This document shows, piece after piece, positions 1 to 9,669 of a DNA stretch of 64,000 nucleotides. Origin of the DNA: Algoriphagus aquimarinus (GTDB taxonomy: Bacteria > Bacteroidota > Bacteroidia > Cytophagales > Cyclobacteriaceae). Each line of letters starts with the position of its first letter. The first letter of the stretch is position 1. The DNA is taken from the NCBI RefSeq assembly GCF_900112005.1, contig NZ_FOKK01000007.1:1-64000 (forward strand). The letters are read 5' to 3'. A program made the translations under genes and the position numbers. Under the pieces are notes generated by a model. It ran no database searches and was not told the origin of the DNA. It was given only the letters and a program-made list of their open reading frames with translations.

Positions 1-307
1 CTGTCTGTACTTGCTTTTGAAGTTCTTTCTTCTGCTTCTCCAAAAGAAGCACTTTCTGCTCGAGCTCTAACAGTTTTTGATCCTTTGATTTAGGCATCTT
101 TAAAGTGGATTTGTTCACCCAATCAAAGTTACCATATTTCCTTAACCAGCCTGTCACTGTAGAATGAGACTGAATTCCATACTTGCGCGCGGCGGCTTTT
201 ATTCCCAATTCCCCACGCTCTATCTCTGAAACAACCGATAGTTTAAAAGCATAACTGTAATCTCGTTGGGTTCGCTTAACATACTTACTCTCTTGTTCTT
301 CTTTCAT
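1..307 (-). CDS. IS3-family transposase OrfA-like protein (partial, C-terminus missing)
   Basis: Reading on the minus strand from the ATG at 305-307 gives an open frame of 102 codons that leaves the window at base 1. It begins MKEEQESKYVKRTQRDYS. The N-terminal half is a helix-turn-helix with the pattern ELGIKAAARKYGI...VTGWLRKYG, typical of IS3 OrfA (transposase_8) DNA-binding domains. A leucine-rich coiled coil (LLELEQKVLLLEKQKKELQ) follows, the usual OrfA dimerisation segment. The catalytic DDE protein OrfB would lie beyond the left edge. Function is from family knowledge; the helix-turn-helix and coiled coil are seen directly. Confidence 0.8.
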   Translation of the reverse strand, partial: MKEEQESKYVKRTQRDYSYAFKLSVVSEIERGELGIKAAARKYGIQSHSTVTGWLRKYGNFDWVNKSTLKMPKSKDQKLLELEQKVLLLEKQKKELQKQVQT

Positions 308-320
308 AACATTACATTTT

Positions 321-348
321 GTGTAACGCTATTTCAGGACGGGACACA
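321..348 (-). repeat. Candidate terminal inverted repeat of the IS3-like element
   Basis: On the minus strand the segment starts TGTGTCCCGTCCTGAAATAG and ends just before the short leader of the transposase gene. A TG start and CA end are normal for IS3 ends. The partner repeat is outside the window, so the exact outer boundary (346 or 348) is uncertain. Confidence 0.5.
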
Positions 349-354
349 TGTCCA

Positions 355-390
355 TAAAAAAAAAGGCCCAGGGTTTCTCTGGGCCTTTTT
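355..390 (-). terminator. Rho-independent terminator after the initiating glycosyltransferase gene
   Basis: GGCCCAG (365-371) pairs with CTGGGCC (379-385) around a 7-base loop. It is flanked by ten A on the left and five T on the right, so it could work in both directions. It lies 24 bases after the stop of the minus-strand gene at 414 and probably ends that transcription unit. Confidence 0.8.
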
Positions 391-413
391 ATTGTTTGTG
401 CTGTGGTAATTTC

Positions 414-1385
414 TTACTGAGCGGGAACGTTTGAATACTTTCTGAGCAGCATTGCTTTTATACCCACATAGAGCAGACCTGCCCCTACTATCATCCCTAT
501 ACCTAGGTAAGAACTTGGGGTAGATTTTGGATAGATAAAGAATACAAAATTGACTCCAAGCTGAAGAGCGGCATAAGCTATCGCAATATTCACATGGGAA
601 TTTTTACCTTGATTGGCCAGTATTTGGTACAGATGAGAGCGGTGGGGTTCAGATATTTTCTCTCCCTTCCGCAGTCGGTCTGCCATGGTAAGAACGGCAT
701 CAGCACCATATACCAGCAGAAATAATACGACGGTCCAAGACCCTGAGGTCAGATACCATTGTATCAGTATGTAGATCATTAAATAAGCGAGTGAGATACT
801 TCCTATATCGCCAGCAAACATCAGTGCTTTCTTGCGGAGGTTGAAGAGCAGAAAAACGCAAATCGCTAAGATCTCATAGCGCAGCAAATACTGATCAAAT
901 ACCCCTGTGTAAATATTCACTGCAAGCATAGATCCCAGGAACACCAATCCATACAGACCTGTGATTCCATTGATTCCATCCATGAAATTGATGGCATTGA
1001 TGATTCCCAATGAAATAAAATACAGGACAGGCAGGGCCAGCCAATTCACATGTAAGAAGACATCCAAATCGTAAAACGCCATGGTTAGGGCGATGAACTG
1101 AATGATGAAGCGTATTTTACTAGATATAGTGTATATATCATCTAAGAGGCTAATCGCTGCAATCCAAATAATCCCCAGAACCATCCAGGTATGATGGAAA
1201 TCAAACGCCATCCACCAAAAGATCACGGCAAGAGGAAATAAAATACCTCCTCCCCTTACGGTAGAGTGGATATGAGAGCTGCGATGATTAGGCTTGTCAA
1301 TGATGTTAAACCTCAATGCAAGCCTGTGGTAAATTAAGGCTATTAGCAGCAGAGATAAAAAAACAATAAAATAATTAAGGAACAT
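414..1385 (-). CDS. MraY/WecA/WbpL-family undecaprenyl-phosphate sugar-1-phosphate transferase
   Basis: An integral membrane enzyme that starts polysaccharide assembly by moving a HexNAc-1-phosphate (or deoxy variant) from a UDP-sugar to undecaprenyl phosphate on the inner face of the inner membrane. The 323-residue protein has about ten hydrophobic segments. It carries the family signatures in order: LDDIY (Asp82-Asp83), NFMDGINGI (Asp135, Mg binding), the GDIGS loop (Asp192) and the cytoplasmic HRSHLYQ motif (residues 247-253). The length fits WecA/WbpL rather than MraY. It lies 31 bases downstream of the adhesin gene on the same strand. It is the only initiating transferase in the window, so it probably primes at least one of the repeat units made here. 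The exact donor sugar cannot be read from sequence. Confidence 0.88.
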   Translation of the reverse strand: MFLNYFIVFLSLLLIALIYHRLALRFNIIDKPNHRSSHIHSTVRGGGILFPLAVIFWWMAFDFHHTWMVLGIIWIAAISLLDDIYTISSKIRFIIQFIALTMAFYDLDVFLHVNWLALPVLYFISLGIINAINFMDGINGITGLYGLVFLGSMLAVNIYTGVFDQYLLRYEILAICVFLLFNLRKKALMFAGDIGSISLAYLMIYILIQWYLTSGSWTVVLFLLVYGADAVLTMADRLRKGEKISEPHRSHLYQILANQGKNSHVNIAIAYAALQLGVNFVFFIYPKSTPSSYLGIGMIVGAGLLYVGIKAMLLRKYSNVPAQ

Positions 1386-1416
1386 AAAATTCTAACTTGA
1401 GGGCTGTTGCTTTAGA

Positions 1417-4400
1417 TCACCTGATAAGCACAAAAGTACCAGCTTTTTGAACTTCCTCACCTGATTTTGATCTAAATATTCCTTTGTATACATAGTTCCC
1501 GTTTGGAGCCGCTTTTCCATTAACAGTTCCATCCCATCCTAATGTCTCAAGTTGTTCAGTTTGGAAGATGAGCTCACCCCAGGTACTGAAAATATAGAAT
1601 TCCATTTTGACAATCCCTCTATAAACAGGCTTGAAGTATATGTTTTTCGCTCCTGTAGGGGTAAATGCATTCGGAACAATCACCAAGTAATCATCGAATG
1701 CCTGAATCACCTTTTGAACTTCCGCTACGCAGCCAAACTGATCAATGGTAGTTAAGGTAATCGTATAAGTTCCTTTAGACTGGTATTGATGCGTAGGATT
1801 TTGCTCTGCGCTGCTTGAGCCATCACCGAAATCCCAATTCCATAAGATCACTTTGCCTTCTGATAGGTCTTCAAACACCACATCCTCCTGTATTTGAACT
1901 TCTCCATTTGACACTAAAATACCACCACCTAGATCGGCTTCGTATTCAAAATCAGGAACCAGTAATTCGTCTGATATGATCACGCGAATTCTCTGTAAAG
2001 GAGACCAACAGCTAGTACCCTTGAAACTTGTTTGAACGATGTAATCTCCAGTTTGATCTACCTCGTCAATATCTTCAATTCGTAGCGCCTTTCCAGAAGG
2101 ACCTACTACCAGGTAATCGTAATTCGCATTGTTAAATCCTTCTATGTATTTCCGTAGATCTACTGTCTCATCAGGATCACAGACAATGGAAGGGTTCGAT
2201 ACTCTTAAGTTCGGAATACCATTTACAGTAACTTTGACAGGTAATAAAGGAGGCGAACAAATACCTGCTCCTATCACCGTCACATAATAAGTATATGCAT
2301 TAGTGTTGGCTAATAAGCCAGCAATGCTCAATTCACCGGAAGGGGTAATCTGATAACTCACTCCGTTGTTGGAAGCGCCATTGGTAATCGCTTGATTTCC
2401 TGCAGAATCAAAGAACCAGACAAATTCCGGAGATCCAGCTACCTGAGTTGTGGATGGCACAAGAGTAGCCACTTCGCCTTCACAAATCACCTTATCATCT
2501 GCCAGTATAGGAGTATCCTGAGAGACTAATTCTATTGCATCGCTAGAGACAAGGCAGGATCCATCGGAAACCTCAACGGTATAAGTACCTTCAGGCAAGT
2601 CAACAAATACTACTGGAGAAGAGGCGTTTTGAGTGGCAATGACTTGATTTTGCTTTTTCAAAGTCACTGTATATCCACTGGTATATCCACCAGAGAAGTC
2701 TACCGTAATAGTACCTGAGGCAGTATTACAAGTAGGATCTGCAGGAGTGACAGCATCAATAGCTAAAGCTGAATCTGGTCCTAGAACTTCTATGCCATCG
2801 AGTTGGGAAATACAACCAGCACTTTCTACAAAGGCTGAATAGGTTCCCGGTATCACTTCAAAAGAATTGCTTGACTGGTAATTCACTCCATCTATACTAT
2901 AGGTATAGGTACCATTGCCCAAGGTGGCGGAAAGGGTGATTGTACCCTTATCTCCAAAGCAAACTTCGTCTTGTACCTGAGGAGTAATCAGTGGCTTGTT
3001 GACCATGACTAATTCAGGAGAAGCGAGGAACCCTTCGCAAATACCGGTACCTACTACTTCCACATAGTAATTTACTGGCGTGTCAGCAGGAGTGGCACCT
3101 GCTATAGTCAGCACTCCCTGAGCTGAAATCTGGTAAATTTTACCGTCAGCAGCAGGACTTGGTGAGGAGATAATTTCTGTTGATTTATTGCTATCGAAAT
3201 ACCATTTAAATACACCTGCTGAATTGAAAGGTGCCATGGAAGGAGTAAGGACTGCTATTTCACCTTCGCAAATAGTCACATCCTCTACATCTACTCGCGT
3301 AGGTCCAAATGTAAGTGTCACCACCTGAGAGGAGATAATACAACCTCTGTTATCAGTGACTTCAACATCAAAATTACCTTCTAATAGATTTTCGAATTTA
3401 AACAGGCCATCTGAGGATGTTTGGGTACCCACAACAGTACTTCCTTCAGACAGGGTAATCGTATAAGGAAGCCATCCTCCTATAACTTTTCCAGATACTA
3501 TCCCCGTAGGTGATCCACAACTTGGATCAATAGGGACAATTTTCTCGAATGCTAACCCAGCATTAGGGCTCAATACTTCTATGGAGTAGAGTTCAGATGG
3601 ACAGCCCACGCCATTTTGCTCCACCAAAACTGTATAGAGTCCCGGAGCAAATAATGTAGCTTCTAAAGCAGCTTGATCTATAGGCGATCCGCCATTGACG
3701 GAATAGGTAAAGTTTGGATCTGCGCCGGTAGCTAATGAGATTCTTCCATCTGTGGCATCTATACAACTAATAGAAAGTACATCAAAGGTCACTACAGGTG
3801 TAGGGTAAACGGTGATATCTACTGACAATTCCGCGCCCGTACACACTACATAGAAATAGTAGGTGTATACACCCTCTTCTAAGCCTGAAATGGTAATCTT
3901 AGGATTAAGCCAGTCGGCGTCATCTATCAGGTAAGTAACATCAGAGTTGAGCGGATCAGGACCTGTAGCTATCTGATCTACTTGGCCTGAATTCTTATAC
4001 CATCGGACTTCAGTTGGTGCTGCAGGTGGTAGGGAAGGATTTGGAGCTAAGTGAATCGGTGATATGGTCACATCATCTCCTTCACAACTTTCTTGAGGCT
4101 GGGTAAGCTGATAAACTGGATCCGAAGATTCTTCAACCACAAAATCAAAAACCTCAGTACAACCATTTAAGTCTGTTACAAGTAGGAAATAGGTGTCTGG
4201 AAATAAATCTGCTGTGCCTGTGATATCTCCAGGAACTATAGTCCCTGTAGCAGATCCCTTTCTCCATTCTACTTGGTATGTGCCCCAGCCTCCAGAAATC
4301 ACAAGATTCTGGATTATACCATTTGGCAAACCACAATTTGCTCTAAGTATATCTGGGGTATTAATTGCGATTGGCCCTGCAGGTCCTTCAATAGTGGCAG

Positions 4401-7400
4401 TTTCAATAATTGAACAACCATTTGTACTTCTTATTTCCACAGAATAATCCCCTGGGCTAAGGTTTTCAAACAGATTTGTGCTCACAAATGGACCTCCATT
4501 GAGGCTGTACTCATAGGTACCATTAGCACCTGTTGCGTCTACTGTGATAGACCCATCCGAAACTTCAAAACATGTTTCATTTGTGAGGGAAAGTATAGCT
4601 TCCAATTCCGGAAAAACTGTGACGGTAGCTTCAAATATGTAATCAGGACATAATTGAGGCCCTTCTACTCTATAGTAATAAGCAAAAGCTCCTTCTGTCA
4701 AGCCAGAGATAGTCAGGCTGAAATCGGTCGTATTTATCTGGTAAGTCAACCCATCAGCATCTGGAGTTGTGCTGGTTGTAACTGGTACAGTGGCAGCTGC
4801 GTCCTTGAACCAAGTAACAGTGTAGGCTCCCGGAGTGGTAATCTGAGGAGTCAAAGTAGCATCCGTGCCGAAGCAGATTTCCGCATCAATATCCACTGTG
4901 GACAAGGGATCCAAGTCATCATTTACCAGGCTAAGTGTAGGTGATGTAGTCTGACACAGCAATCCGTCATTTACTACAATACTATAGTCACCTGGTACTA
5001 AATCTTCAATCAGGTAAGTATTACCTGAAATTGTATTGGTGTAGTCTGAAAGAGGATTTCCGTTTACTTCAACTTCGTAAGCGGGAGTACCTCCATTTAT
5101 TGTAAATGTGATTGTTCCGTTAGGATCAGAACAACTTGGGTTAGTGAAATCCAAGGCAAGAATTTCCAATAAATCCGGTTGGGTGATTTCTACGTTGTCA
5201 ATGATCGTTTCGCAGAAAGTAACCTTGTTAATTACTCTTATTTGGTAAATGCCGGCAGGCAAGGCTGTGAAGCTAGGGCTATCCTGAAGTGCTCTTACAC
5301 CAACAATCTCATAGGAAAAAGAGGTTGGGTCCACTCCTGCATCCATTACAACTTCCAATTCTCCTGAATTATCTTCAAAGCAATCGAGGTTTTTGGTCAA
5401 AACCTCCTTCACCGGTGGATATTCAGATACAGAAACTGTAGCGGTCAAATCCGGGACGCTACAGGTATTTTCTCCGGAAACGGAAAGTATGTAAGGAAAT
5501 ACTCCAGCGGATAAACCGGAAATACTTAATTGATCTGGTGTAGAAGCATCAGAATCATGATCTGAAAGCGTATAGGTCACTCCTGCTATGGTAGAACCAT
5601 TGGTGATCACTGCTCCTGTTGGCGTTTTCCAAGTAAAGACGGGAGAGGAATTGCTGATATCTACAATAGTTGGCAATAAGTTTACTACCTGCCCTTCGCA
5701 GGCCACAGCATCAGAAACTTCGAAGACTGGAGCTGGAATATCATTTAATTGGAGAGGCTGAGAAGAAATTTCACAGCCATTTGCATCCTTAACAGTCAGG
5801 ATATATTCCCCTATAGTCAGGTTGGTGAATGCAAATACTCCTGCATTTTGATTTAGGCTTGGGCTAGAAACTGCAGAACCATTTTTGGTGAGGCTCACCA
5901 AAGAGTAAGCTGGTGTGCCTCCTACAACTTCCCAGGTAGCATAAGCACTGGTAGCGACGCCACATGAGGTCCCATCTGAATCTATCAGACTAATAGCCAG
6001 AGGGGCAGTAGGTCCAGAGACAGCTCCCGTATCAGTTACCTGACAACGGGTTCCGCTACTTAGGTCAACGTTATAATTTCCCTGAGGCAAATCATTAAAT
6101 AGTGCCGTTGTTCCTGAAACGGAGGTCGGGGTGTAGGATACAGAAGTAGCAGTATTAGTAATGGAAAAAACGTAAGAAGAGGGCCCATCGCCACCGACAC
6201 CTTCCACGGAAATGCTTCCACCCTCTCCAAAACAGAGTTCATCCACCACTACTATAGAAGCAATCTGAAGAGGATTCTCTATAGGTAAAATGGTAAAAGG
6301 AATTACGTGTCGATAGAGCGGCAGACCATCAGATCCAGCTTGCCCGGATCGAAACTCATCTCCAAGTTGGAATATATAATCCCCTGCAGGAAGATCAGAG
6401 TAATTGATAGCACTTTGTCCAGTGGTTAAAAATGTCCAGTCTTCAATTATGGCACCCGTAGAAGAAAGTATTCTCCACTTTTCATTTCCAGGATTACCAC
6501 CGGAATCGACTCCAGTCACGGCTACGCCATTAATACTTACTGTTATTTTGCCTAATTCCTGACAGGTTTCACGGATAGGTGTATTGTTGAAATCGGGATT
6601 TAAATCAGGTACAATGAGTAGTTTCACTGCTTGTGCAGAAGTACCTATACAACCAAAGGCCGTGGTAACTTCTACCGTATAATCACCAGCAGTGGTTGCA
6701 GTGTAGCTAGTACCACTTTGTGCTGGGATTTGAACTCCGTTTTTGAACCACTTGTATGTATCACCTGATTCTACTGGCTCTATATTAAATAGCACTTTGA
6801 TGGCGGCAGTCTCTTGCTGCTCCCAAACCAGAGGATCAAGGGTGGTTAGAATAGGATCAGGCTGAGGATTGATGGTGATGGTAATTGGCTTAGCATCTGA
6901 AACCTGTCCAAAGTTGTCTGTAGCTGTGTAATAGATGGTAGTTACTCCAGAGTAACCTGGTTGAGGTGTAAACCTCACTTTAGGAACTTCTAGGCCGGCC
7001 TGTTGAACCAGCAAAACTTCGAATTGACCAGCTACCTCACCTGTTACATTATCGTAAGCAGTTCTGGACGTTCTTTCTGGACGGCAAAGAAGATCGACGC
7101 AATTTCCAGTTGGGCAGTAAGAAGAAGGAGCTGCTAAGGGAGGAGTTGGGAAAGGGATACTGATCGCATCAGCGGCAACTACTGCTTCTGCCTCTGCTAC
7201 GGTATAATATAATTGAAGACATCTAATGAAGGCATTGGTGACGTCATTTCGTAATTCCACATCTAGGTCAAAGGTATTTGTTTCTCCCTCACAGACTTCT
7301 TCATCTAATTCACCTACCAATGGTTTTTCCAATTTATCTTCACTGGAAACCTGGACGGTCACATTTCTGATTTCGTGGAAATTCGTTTGAAGTCCGGTGG

Positions 7401-8556
7401 AAGCTGCAAATCCAACTTTTAGTAATTCTGGTGCTGCGTAAGGATAATTGATAGGACCGTTGAATACATTGACCATCTTAACAACCCCTCCTACATTAAT
7501 AAGCATCAGGATCTCTATGGTATACCCTTGTGTAGGATCATTGACATCTACTGGCGTTAGATCAAGGAAAACTTTTCTAAAGCCTTCATCTGGACATGAT
7601 GCAGAGAATGCATCGGTATCTATTTCAAATTTCTCAGAGTGCAGATACGAGGCGACAGAAACAGGAGGATTGGTAGCGGCGATTCCAGTGCTAGCTGGGT
7701 CAAAGATCCGTCCGTCAATAAATTTGTAAGAATCAAATCTAGGAAGCCCCACTGTACCTGCAATAAACTTATTGGAATTTACTCTATCCCAATCTCGAAA
7801 AGGCGTGGCTGGTGCTGAAGGAGGAGGCCCATCTACAGGACCTCTTACCACTACTGAATGGGGAAATAAGGGGGTATTGCTAAGTGCGTCTAGGTTAGTA
7901 GGATCTTCAAAGCCTCCATATTTCCCTGTTCTGGAATTTCCGAAATTACCCAATTCATCAAATCCAATTCCCAGGTATGCTCCTTTTAGGCCAGGGCTAA
8001 TTAAGATCGCCTCATTGGCAGTGGCACGAACAGAAGTATAGCCTAAGGCACCCCCGGTACCTCCAATAGAAAAATCAGCAACTGGAATGGAACCATCAAA
8101 CATAAAGAAACTTACCCCATCGGCACCTGATCCCCCATAATTGGAAAACTCGAAGGAGACTTTAAGACCGAATAAAGAGGAGAATGGGATATCAACGAAC
8201 ATGTATCCACTTTCGTCATTAGATACTCCAGTAAGCTGTAGGGAATTACCGGTAAGGCGAACGTCAGCAGCAGCATTACCTCCAAATTCAATATTCTCTC
8301 TAAGATCAGTACCGATAAAAGTCTCACAAAAAGGAAATCCTGTTCGAATAGGGATCTCTATATCAGCCAGTGTACGTGCATTGCCAGCTCCTGGAATAGT
8401 ATCTGAAGAAACCAGCGACAAGGCTTCAAGCCTGTCTGAGAGTTGGCTTAGCCTATCATCATTATTTCTAAATGGTGAGATAGCGAAAATTGCTCCCAAA
8501 CTGGAAAGCATTATTAGCAAAAAAATCAAAAGTCTTGAGTACGAATTTTTGCTCAT
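1417..8556 (-). CDS. Giant T9SS-secreted adhesin: L-type lectin domain, SprB/Ig repeats, PKD, type B sorting domain
   Basis: A 2379-residue cell-surface protein. Order: signal peptide (about 1-25), an L-type (legume-like) lectin domain (about 85-400, with GADGVSFFMFDG and the GIGFDELGNFGN metal-site-like stretch), cadherin/Ig-like segments (about 410-650), then five composite units of about 270 residues (about 770-2110), a further Cys-containing module, a PKD domain (about 2200-2290, WNWDFGDGSSS) and a C-terminal CHU_C domain (VPNAFTPTG ... WDGTVNGKAAPNGNY). The C-terminal domain is the type B signal for type IX secretion, which also anchors gliding adhesins such as SprB. It probably acts as a carbohydrate-binding surface adhesin, perhaps recognising the polysaccharide made by the neighbouring genes (inference). 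The only convincing start is the Met before the signal peptide. It is followed closely by the phosphoglycosyltransferase gene, but 133 bases separate it from the methyltransferase upstream. Confidence 0.9.
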   Translation of the reverse strand: MSKNSYSRLLIFLLIMLSSLGAIFAISPFRNNDDRLSQLSDRLEALSLVSSDTIPGAGNARTLADIEIPIRTGFPFCETFIGTDLRENIEFGGNAAADVRLTGNSLQLTGVSNDESGYMFVDIPFSSLFGLKVSFEFSNYGGSGADGVSFFMFDGSIPVADFSIGGTGGALGYTSVRATANEAILISPGLKGAYLGIGFDELGNFGNSRTGKYGGFEDPTNLDALSNTPLFPHSVVVRGPVDGPPPSAPATPFRDWDRVNSNKFIAGTVGLPRFDSYKFIDGRIFDPASTGIAATNPPVSVASYLHSEKFEIDTDAFSASCPDEGFRKVFLDLTPVDVNDPTQGYTIEILMLINVGGVVKMVNVFNGPINYPYAAPELLKVGFAASTGLQTNFHEIRNVTVQVSSEDKLEKPLVGELDEEVCEGETNTFDLDVELRNDVTNAFIRCLQLYYTVAEAEAVVAADAISIPFPTPPLAAPSSYCPTGNCVDLLCRPERTSRTAYDNVTGEVAGQFEVLLVQQAGLEVPKVRFTPQPGYSGVTTIYYTATDNFGQVSDAKPITITINPQPDPILTTLDPLVWEQQETAAIKVLFNIEPVESGDTYKWFKNGVQIPAQSGTSYTATTAGDYTVEVTTAFGCIGTSAQAVKLLIVPDLNPDFNNTPIRETCQELGKITVSINGVAVTGVDSGGNPGNEKWRILSSTGAIIEDWTFLTTGQSAINYSDLPAGDYIFQLGDEFRSGQAGSDGLPLYRHVIPFTILPIENPLQIASIVVVDELCFGEGGSISVEGVGGDGPSSYVFSITNTATSVSYTPTSVSGTTALFNDLPQGNYNVDLSSGTRCQVTDTGAVSGPTAPLAISLIDSDGTSCGVATSAYATWEVVGGTPAYSLVSLTKNGSAVSSPSLNQNAGVFAFTNLTIGEYILTVKDANGCEISSQPLQLNDIPAPVFEVSDAVACEGQVVNLLPTIVDISNSSPVFTWKTPTGAVITNGSTIAGVTYTLSDHDSDASTPDQLSISGLSAGVFPYILSVSGENTCSVPDLTATVSVSEYPPVKEVLTKNLDCFEDNSGELEVVMDAGVDPTSFSYEIVGVRALQDSPSFTALPAGIYQIRVINKVTFCETIIDNVEITQPDLLEILALDFTNPSCSDPNGTITFTINGGTPAYEVEVNGNPLSDYTNTISGNTYLIEDLVPGDYSIVVNDGLLCQTTSPTLSLVNDDLDPLSTVDIDAEICFGTDATLTPQITTPGAYTVTWFKDAAATVPVTTSTTPDADGLTYQINTTDFSLTISGLTEGAFAYYYRVEGPQLCPDYIFEATVTVFPELEAILSLTNETCFEVSDGSITVDATGANGTYEYSLNGGPFVSTNLFENLSPGDYSVEIRSTNGCSIIETATIEGPAGPIAINTPDILRANCGLPNGIIQNLVISGGWGTYQVEWRKGSATGTIVPGDITGTADLFPDTYFLLVTDLNGCTEVFDFVVEESSDPVYQLTQPQESCEGDDVTISPIHLAPNPSLPPAAPTEVRWYKNSGQVDQIATGPDPLNSDVTYLIDDADWLNPKITISGLEEGVYTYYFYVVCTGAELSVDITVYPTPVVTFDVLSISCIDATDGRISLATGADPNFTYSVNGGSPIDQAALEATLFAPGLYTVLVEQNGVGCPSELYSIEVLSPNAGLAFEKIVPIDPSCGSPTGIVSGKVIGGWLPYTITLSEGSTVVGTQTSSDGLFKFENLLEGNFDVEVTDNRGCIISSQVVTLTFGPTRVDVEDVTICEGEIAVLTPSMAPFNSAGVFKWYFDSNKSTEIISSPSPAADGKIYQISAQGVLTIAGATPADTPVNYYVEVVGTGICEGFLASPELVMVNKPLITPQVQDEVCFGDKGTITLSATLGNGTYTYSIDGVNYQSSNSFEVIPGTYSAFVESAGCISQLDGIEVLGPDSALAIDAVTPADPTCNTASGTITVDFSGGYTSGYTVTLKKQNQVIATQNASSPVVFVDLPEGTYTVEVSDGSCLVSSDAIELVSQDTPILADDKVICEGEVATLVPSTTQVAGSPEFVWFFDSAGNQAITNGASNNGVSYQITPSGELSIAGLLANTNAYTYYVTVIGAGICSPPLLPVKVTVNGIPNLRVSNPSIVCDPDETVDLRKYIEGFNNANYDYLVVGPSGKALRIEDIDEVDQTGDYIVQTSFKGTSCWSPLQRIRVIISDELLVPDFEYEADLGGGILVSNGEVQIQEDVVFEDLSEGKVILWNWDFGDGSSSAEQNPTHQYQSKGTYTITLTTIDQFGCVAEVQKVIQAFDDYLVIVPNAFTPTGAKNIYFKPVYRGIVKMEFYIFSTWGELIFQTEQLETLGWDGTVNGKAAPNGNYVYKGIFRSKSGEEVQKAGTFVLIR
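2222..6249 (-). repeat. Five composite SprB-SprB-Ig units inside the adhesin gene
   Basis: The protein encoded here repeats a three-module unit five times. Each unit has a SprB-like module opening with a CF or C[FI][ED] Cys (VDELCFGEGG, LDCFEDNSG, ETCFEVSDG, SCIDATDG, DEVCFGDKG), a second SprB-like module (TSCG, PSCSDPNG, NCGLPNG, PSCGSPTG, PTCNTASG) and an Ig-like module opening [AV].CEG or CFGTD. Units begin near residues 773, 1055, 1325, 1593 and 1862, so the period is 268-282 residues. The copies have diverged too far to be recent DNA duplications. Confidence 0.75.
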
Positions 8557-8689
8557 AAGTGATTCTTGTGGTATTAGTTAAATACCTGCAGTATTGATGG
8601 GTAATCAATCTACTGTTCAATAATTCAATTTAGGTCAAAAATAGAACCAGTTTGCCATGAAACCTGAAAATATCTCTTATAATTTACAC

Positions 8690-9550
8690 TCATTCCATAT
8701 TTCTGGCCTCACAAAAGATCCATTCCATTTGAGTTGGTCTTTTCTCTGCAAGAATATTATTTTGATCCGAAATAGGTAATTTCTTGATATCAGGATTTGA
8801 AGTCATCCTGTAACGAAACAAATCATCTATGCTTGTTATTAGTTGCACAGAATGAGTGAGTTCAAAGCGCTTCTGCAACATATCCGAAACACCTGGACAA
8901 ATGAAATCATGCAGTTCCACGATAATATCGGAATTACTCAAATGGGAAATCACTTCATCTGAGAAAAGAATAGACTCATATGCTTCACAGTCCGAGAATA
9001 TCAAGTGTCTTTGCGATGGGTCCATCCCTAAAAGAAAACCGGGGGTAATTTCCTCTATCACCTGAAACGTATCAGTTCTTGTAAATCCGTTGGCATGAGC
9101 CATGATTTTGGTTTTTTCTCGGGCCTCAGGATTAATATCAGCAGCATATACTATGGAGTCTGGGAATCTCTTGGCAAGCCCTACTGCATAATAACCTTCG
9201 GCACAGCCTATGTCCAGAATAGAGTAATATTTTTTATGAAACACCTTGTTGAGAACCTCGTGTAGCTCTGCTTCATAGCATCCCAATAATTTAGGGAACA
9301 AGGTGGAATGTAAAGAGCTTAGGAAGGGATATTTTAATCCTTTAAAGGGACCTGACTGTACGGTATCTGAAATCAAATACCTGAATTTTTCAAAAAACTT
9401 TATATCATTTTCAGCTTTTTCTTTTTGCTTTTTCTTAAGATATATATCAGCATTCAGTTCAGCAATAGGCTTATAAAGATTCCAAATCCAATTGGGACTC
9501 ATTATTGTAGTAAGGAAATTTCTAAGAAAATTTTTAATGGTATTTTTCAT
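8690..9550 (-). CDS. Class I SAM-dependent methyltransferase, FkbM-like context
   Basis: A 286-residue soluble protein. Its central Rossmann fold has the SAM motif ILDIGCAEGYYAVGLA, followed by an acidic residue at the end of strand 2 (VYAADINPEA). The upstream part (GPFKGLKYP ... LLGCYEAEL) matches a type often seen in polysaccharide loci, where such enzymes methylate sugars or lipid-linked intermediates. The substrate cannot be told. It is divergent from the dehydratase operon at 9670, with 119 bases between the starts, and shares its strand with the adhesin. It could modify the product of either neighbouring operon. The start chosen is the first Met of the frame, followed by a plausible N-terminal helix. 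Confidence 0.7.
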   Translation of the reverse strand: MKNTIKNFLRNFLTTIMSPNWIWNLYKPIAELNADIYLKKKQKEKAENDIKFFEKFRYLISDTVQSGPFKGLKYPFLSSLHSTLFPKLLGCYEAELHEVLNKVFHKKYYSILDIGCAEGYYAVGLAKRFPDSIVYAADINPEAREKTKIMAHANGFTRTDTFQVIEEITPGFLLGMDPSQRHLIFSDCEAYESILFSDEVISHLSNSDIIVELHDFICPGVSDMLQKRFELTHSVQLITSIDDLFRYRMTSNPDIKKLPISDQNNILAEKRPTQMEWIFCEARNME

Positions 9551-9632
9551 AGAATAGAATATAGATCAAAAAATCATTAACTACAATTGGCATTATTTGT
9601 AAGAAAAAAAATGGAAACAAATAATCATTACT

Positions 9633-9640
9633 TAGATTTG
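9633..9640 (+). promoter_or_regulatory. Candidate Bacteroidota -7 promoter box (TAGATTTG)
   Basis: TAGATTTG matches the Bacteroidota -7 consensus TAnnTTTG and lies 29 bases before the start of the plus-strand operon at 9670, in the divergent gap. I see no good TTG-type -33 box at the right spacing, so this is a partial match only. Confidence 0.4.
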
Positions 9641-9669
9641 CGGACGTAAAATTCAATTTAATTCACAGA

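Larger units (their letters stand above)
1..348 (-). mobile_element. Partial IS3-like insertion sequence, 5' end
   Basis: The left edge contains the 5' end of an insertion sequence whose transposase gene reads leftwards out of the window. A candidate terminal inverted repeat, starting TGTGTCCCGTCC on the minus strand, lies just upstream of the transposase start, as expected for this family. Only one end is visible, so element length, the second ORF and target duplication cannot be judged. The insertion sits next to the terminator of the polysaccharide gene at 414. Confidence 0.7.

Noticed and set aside
1552-8581. Several open frames on the plus strand opposite the adhesin gene
   Set aside because: They lie inside a long repetitive coding gene and show no family features; they follow its codon pattern in antisense.
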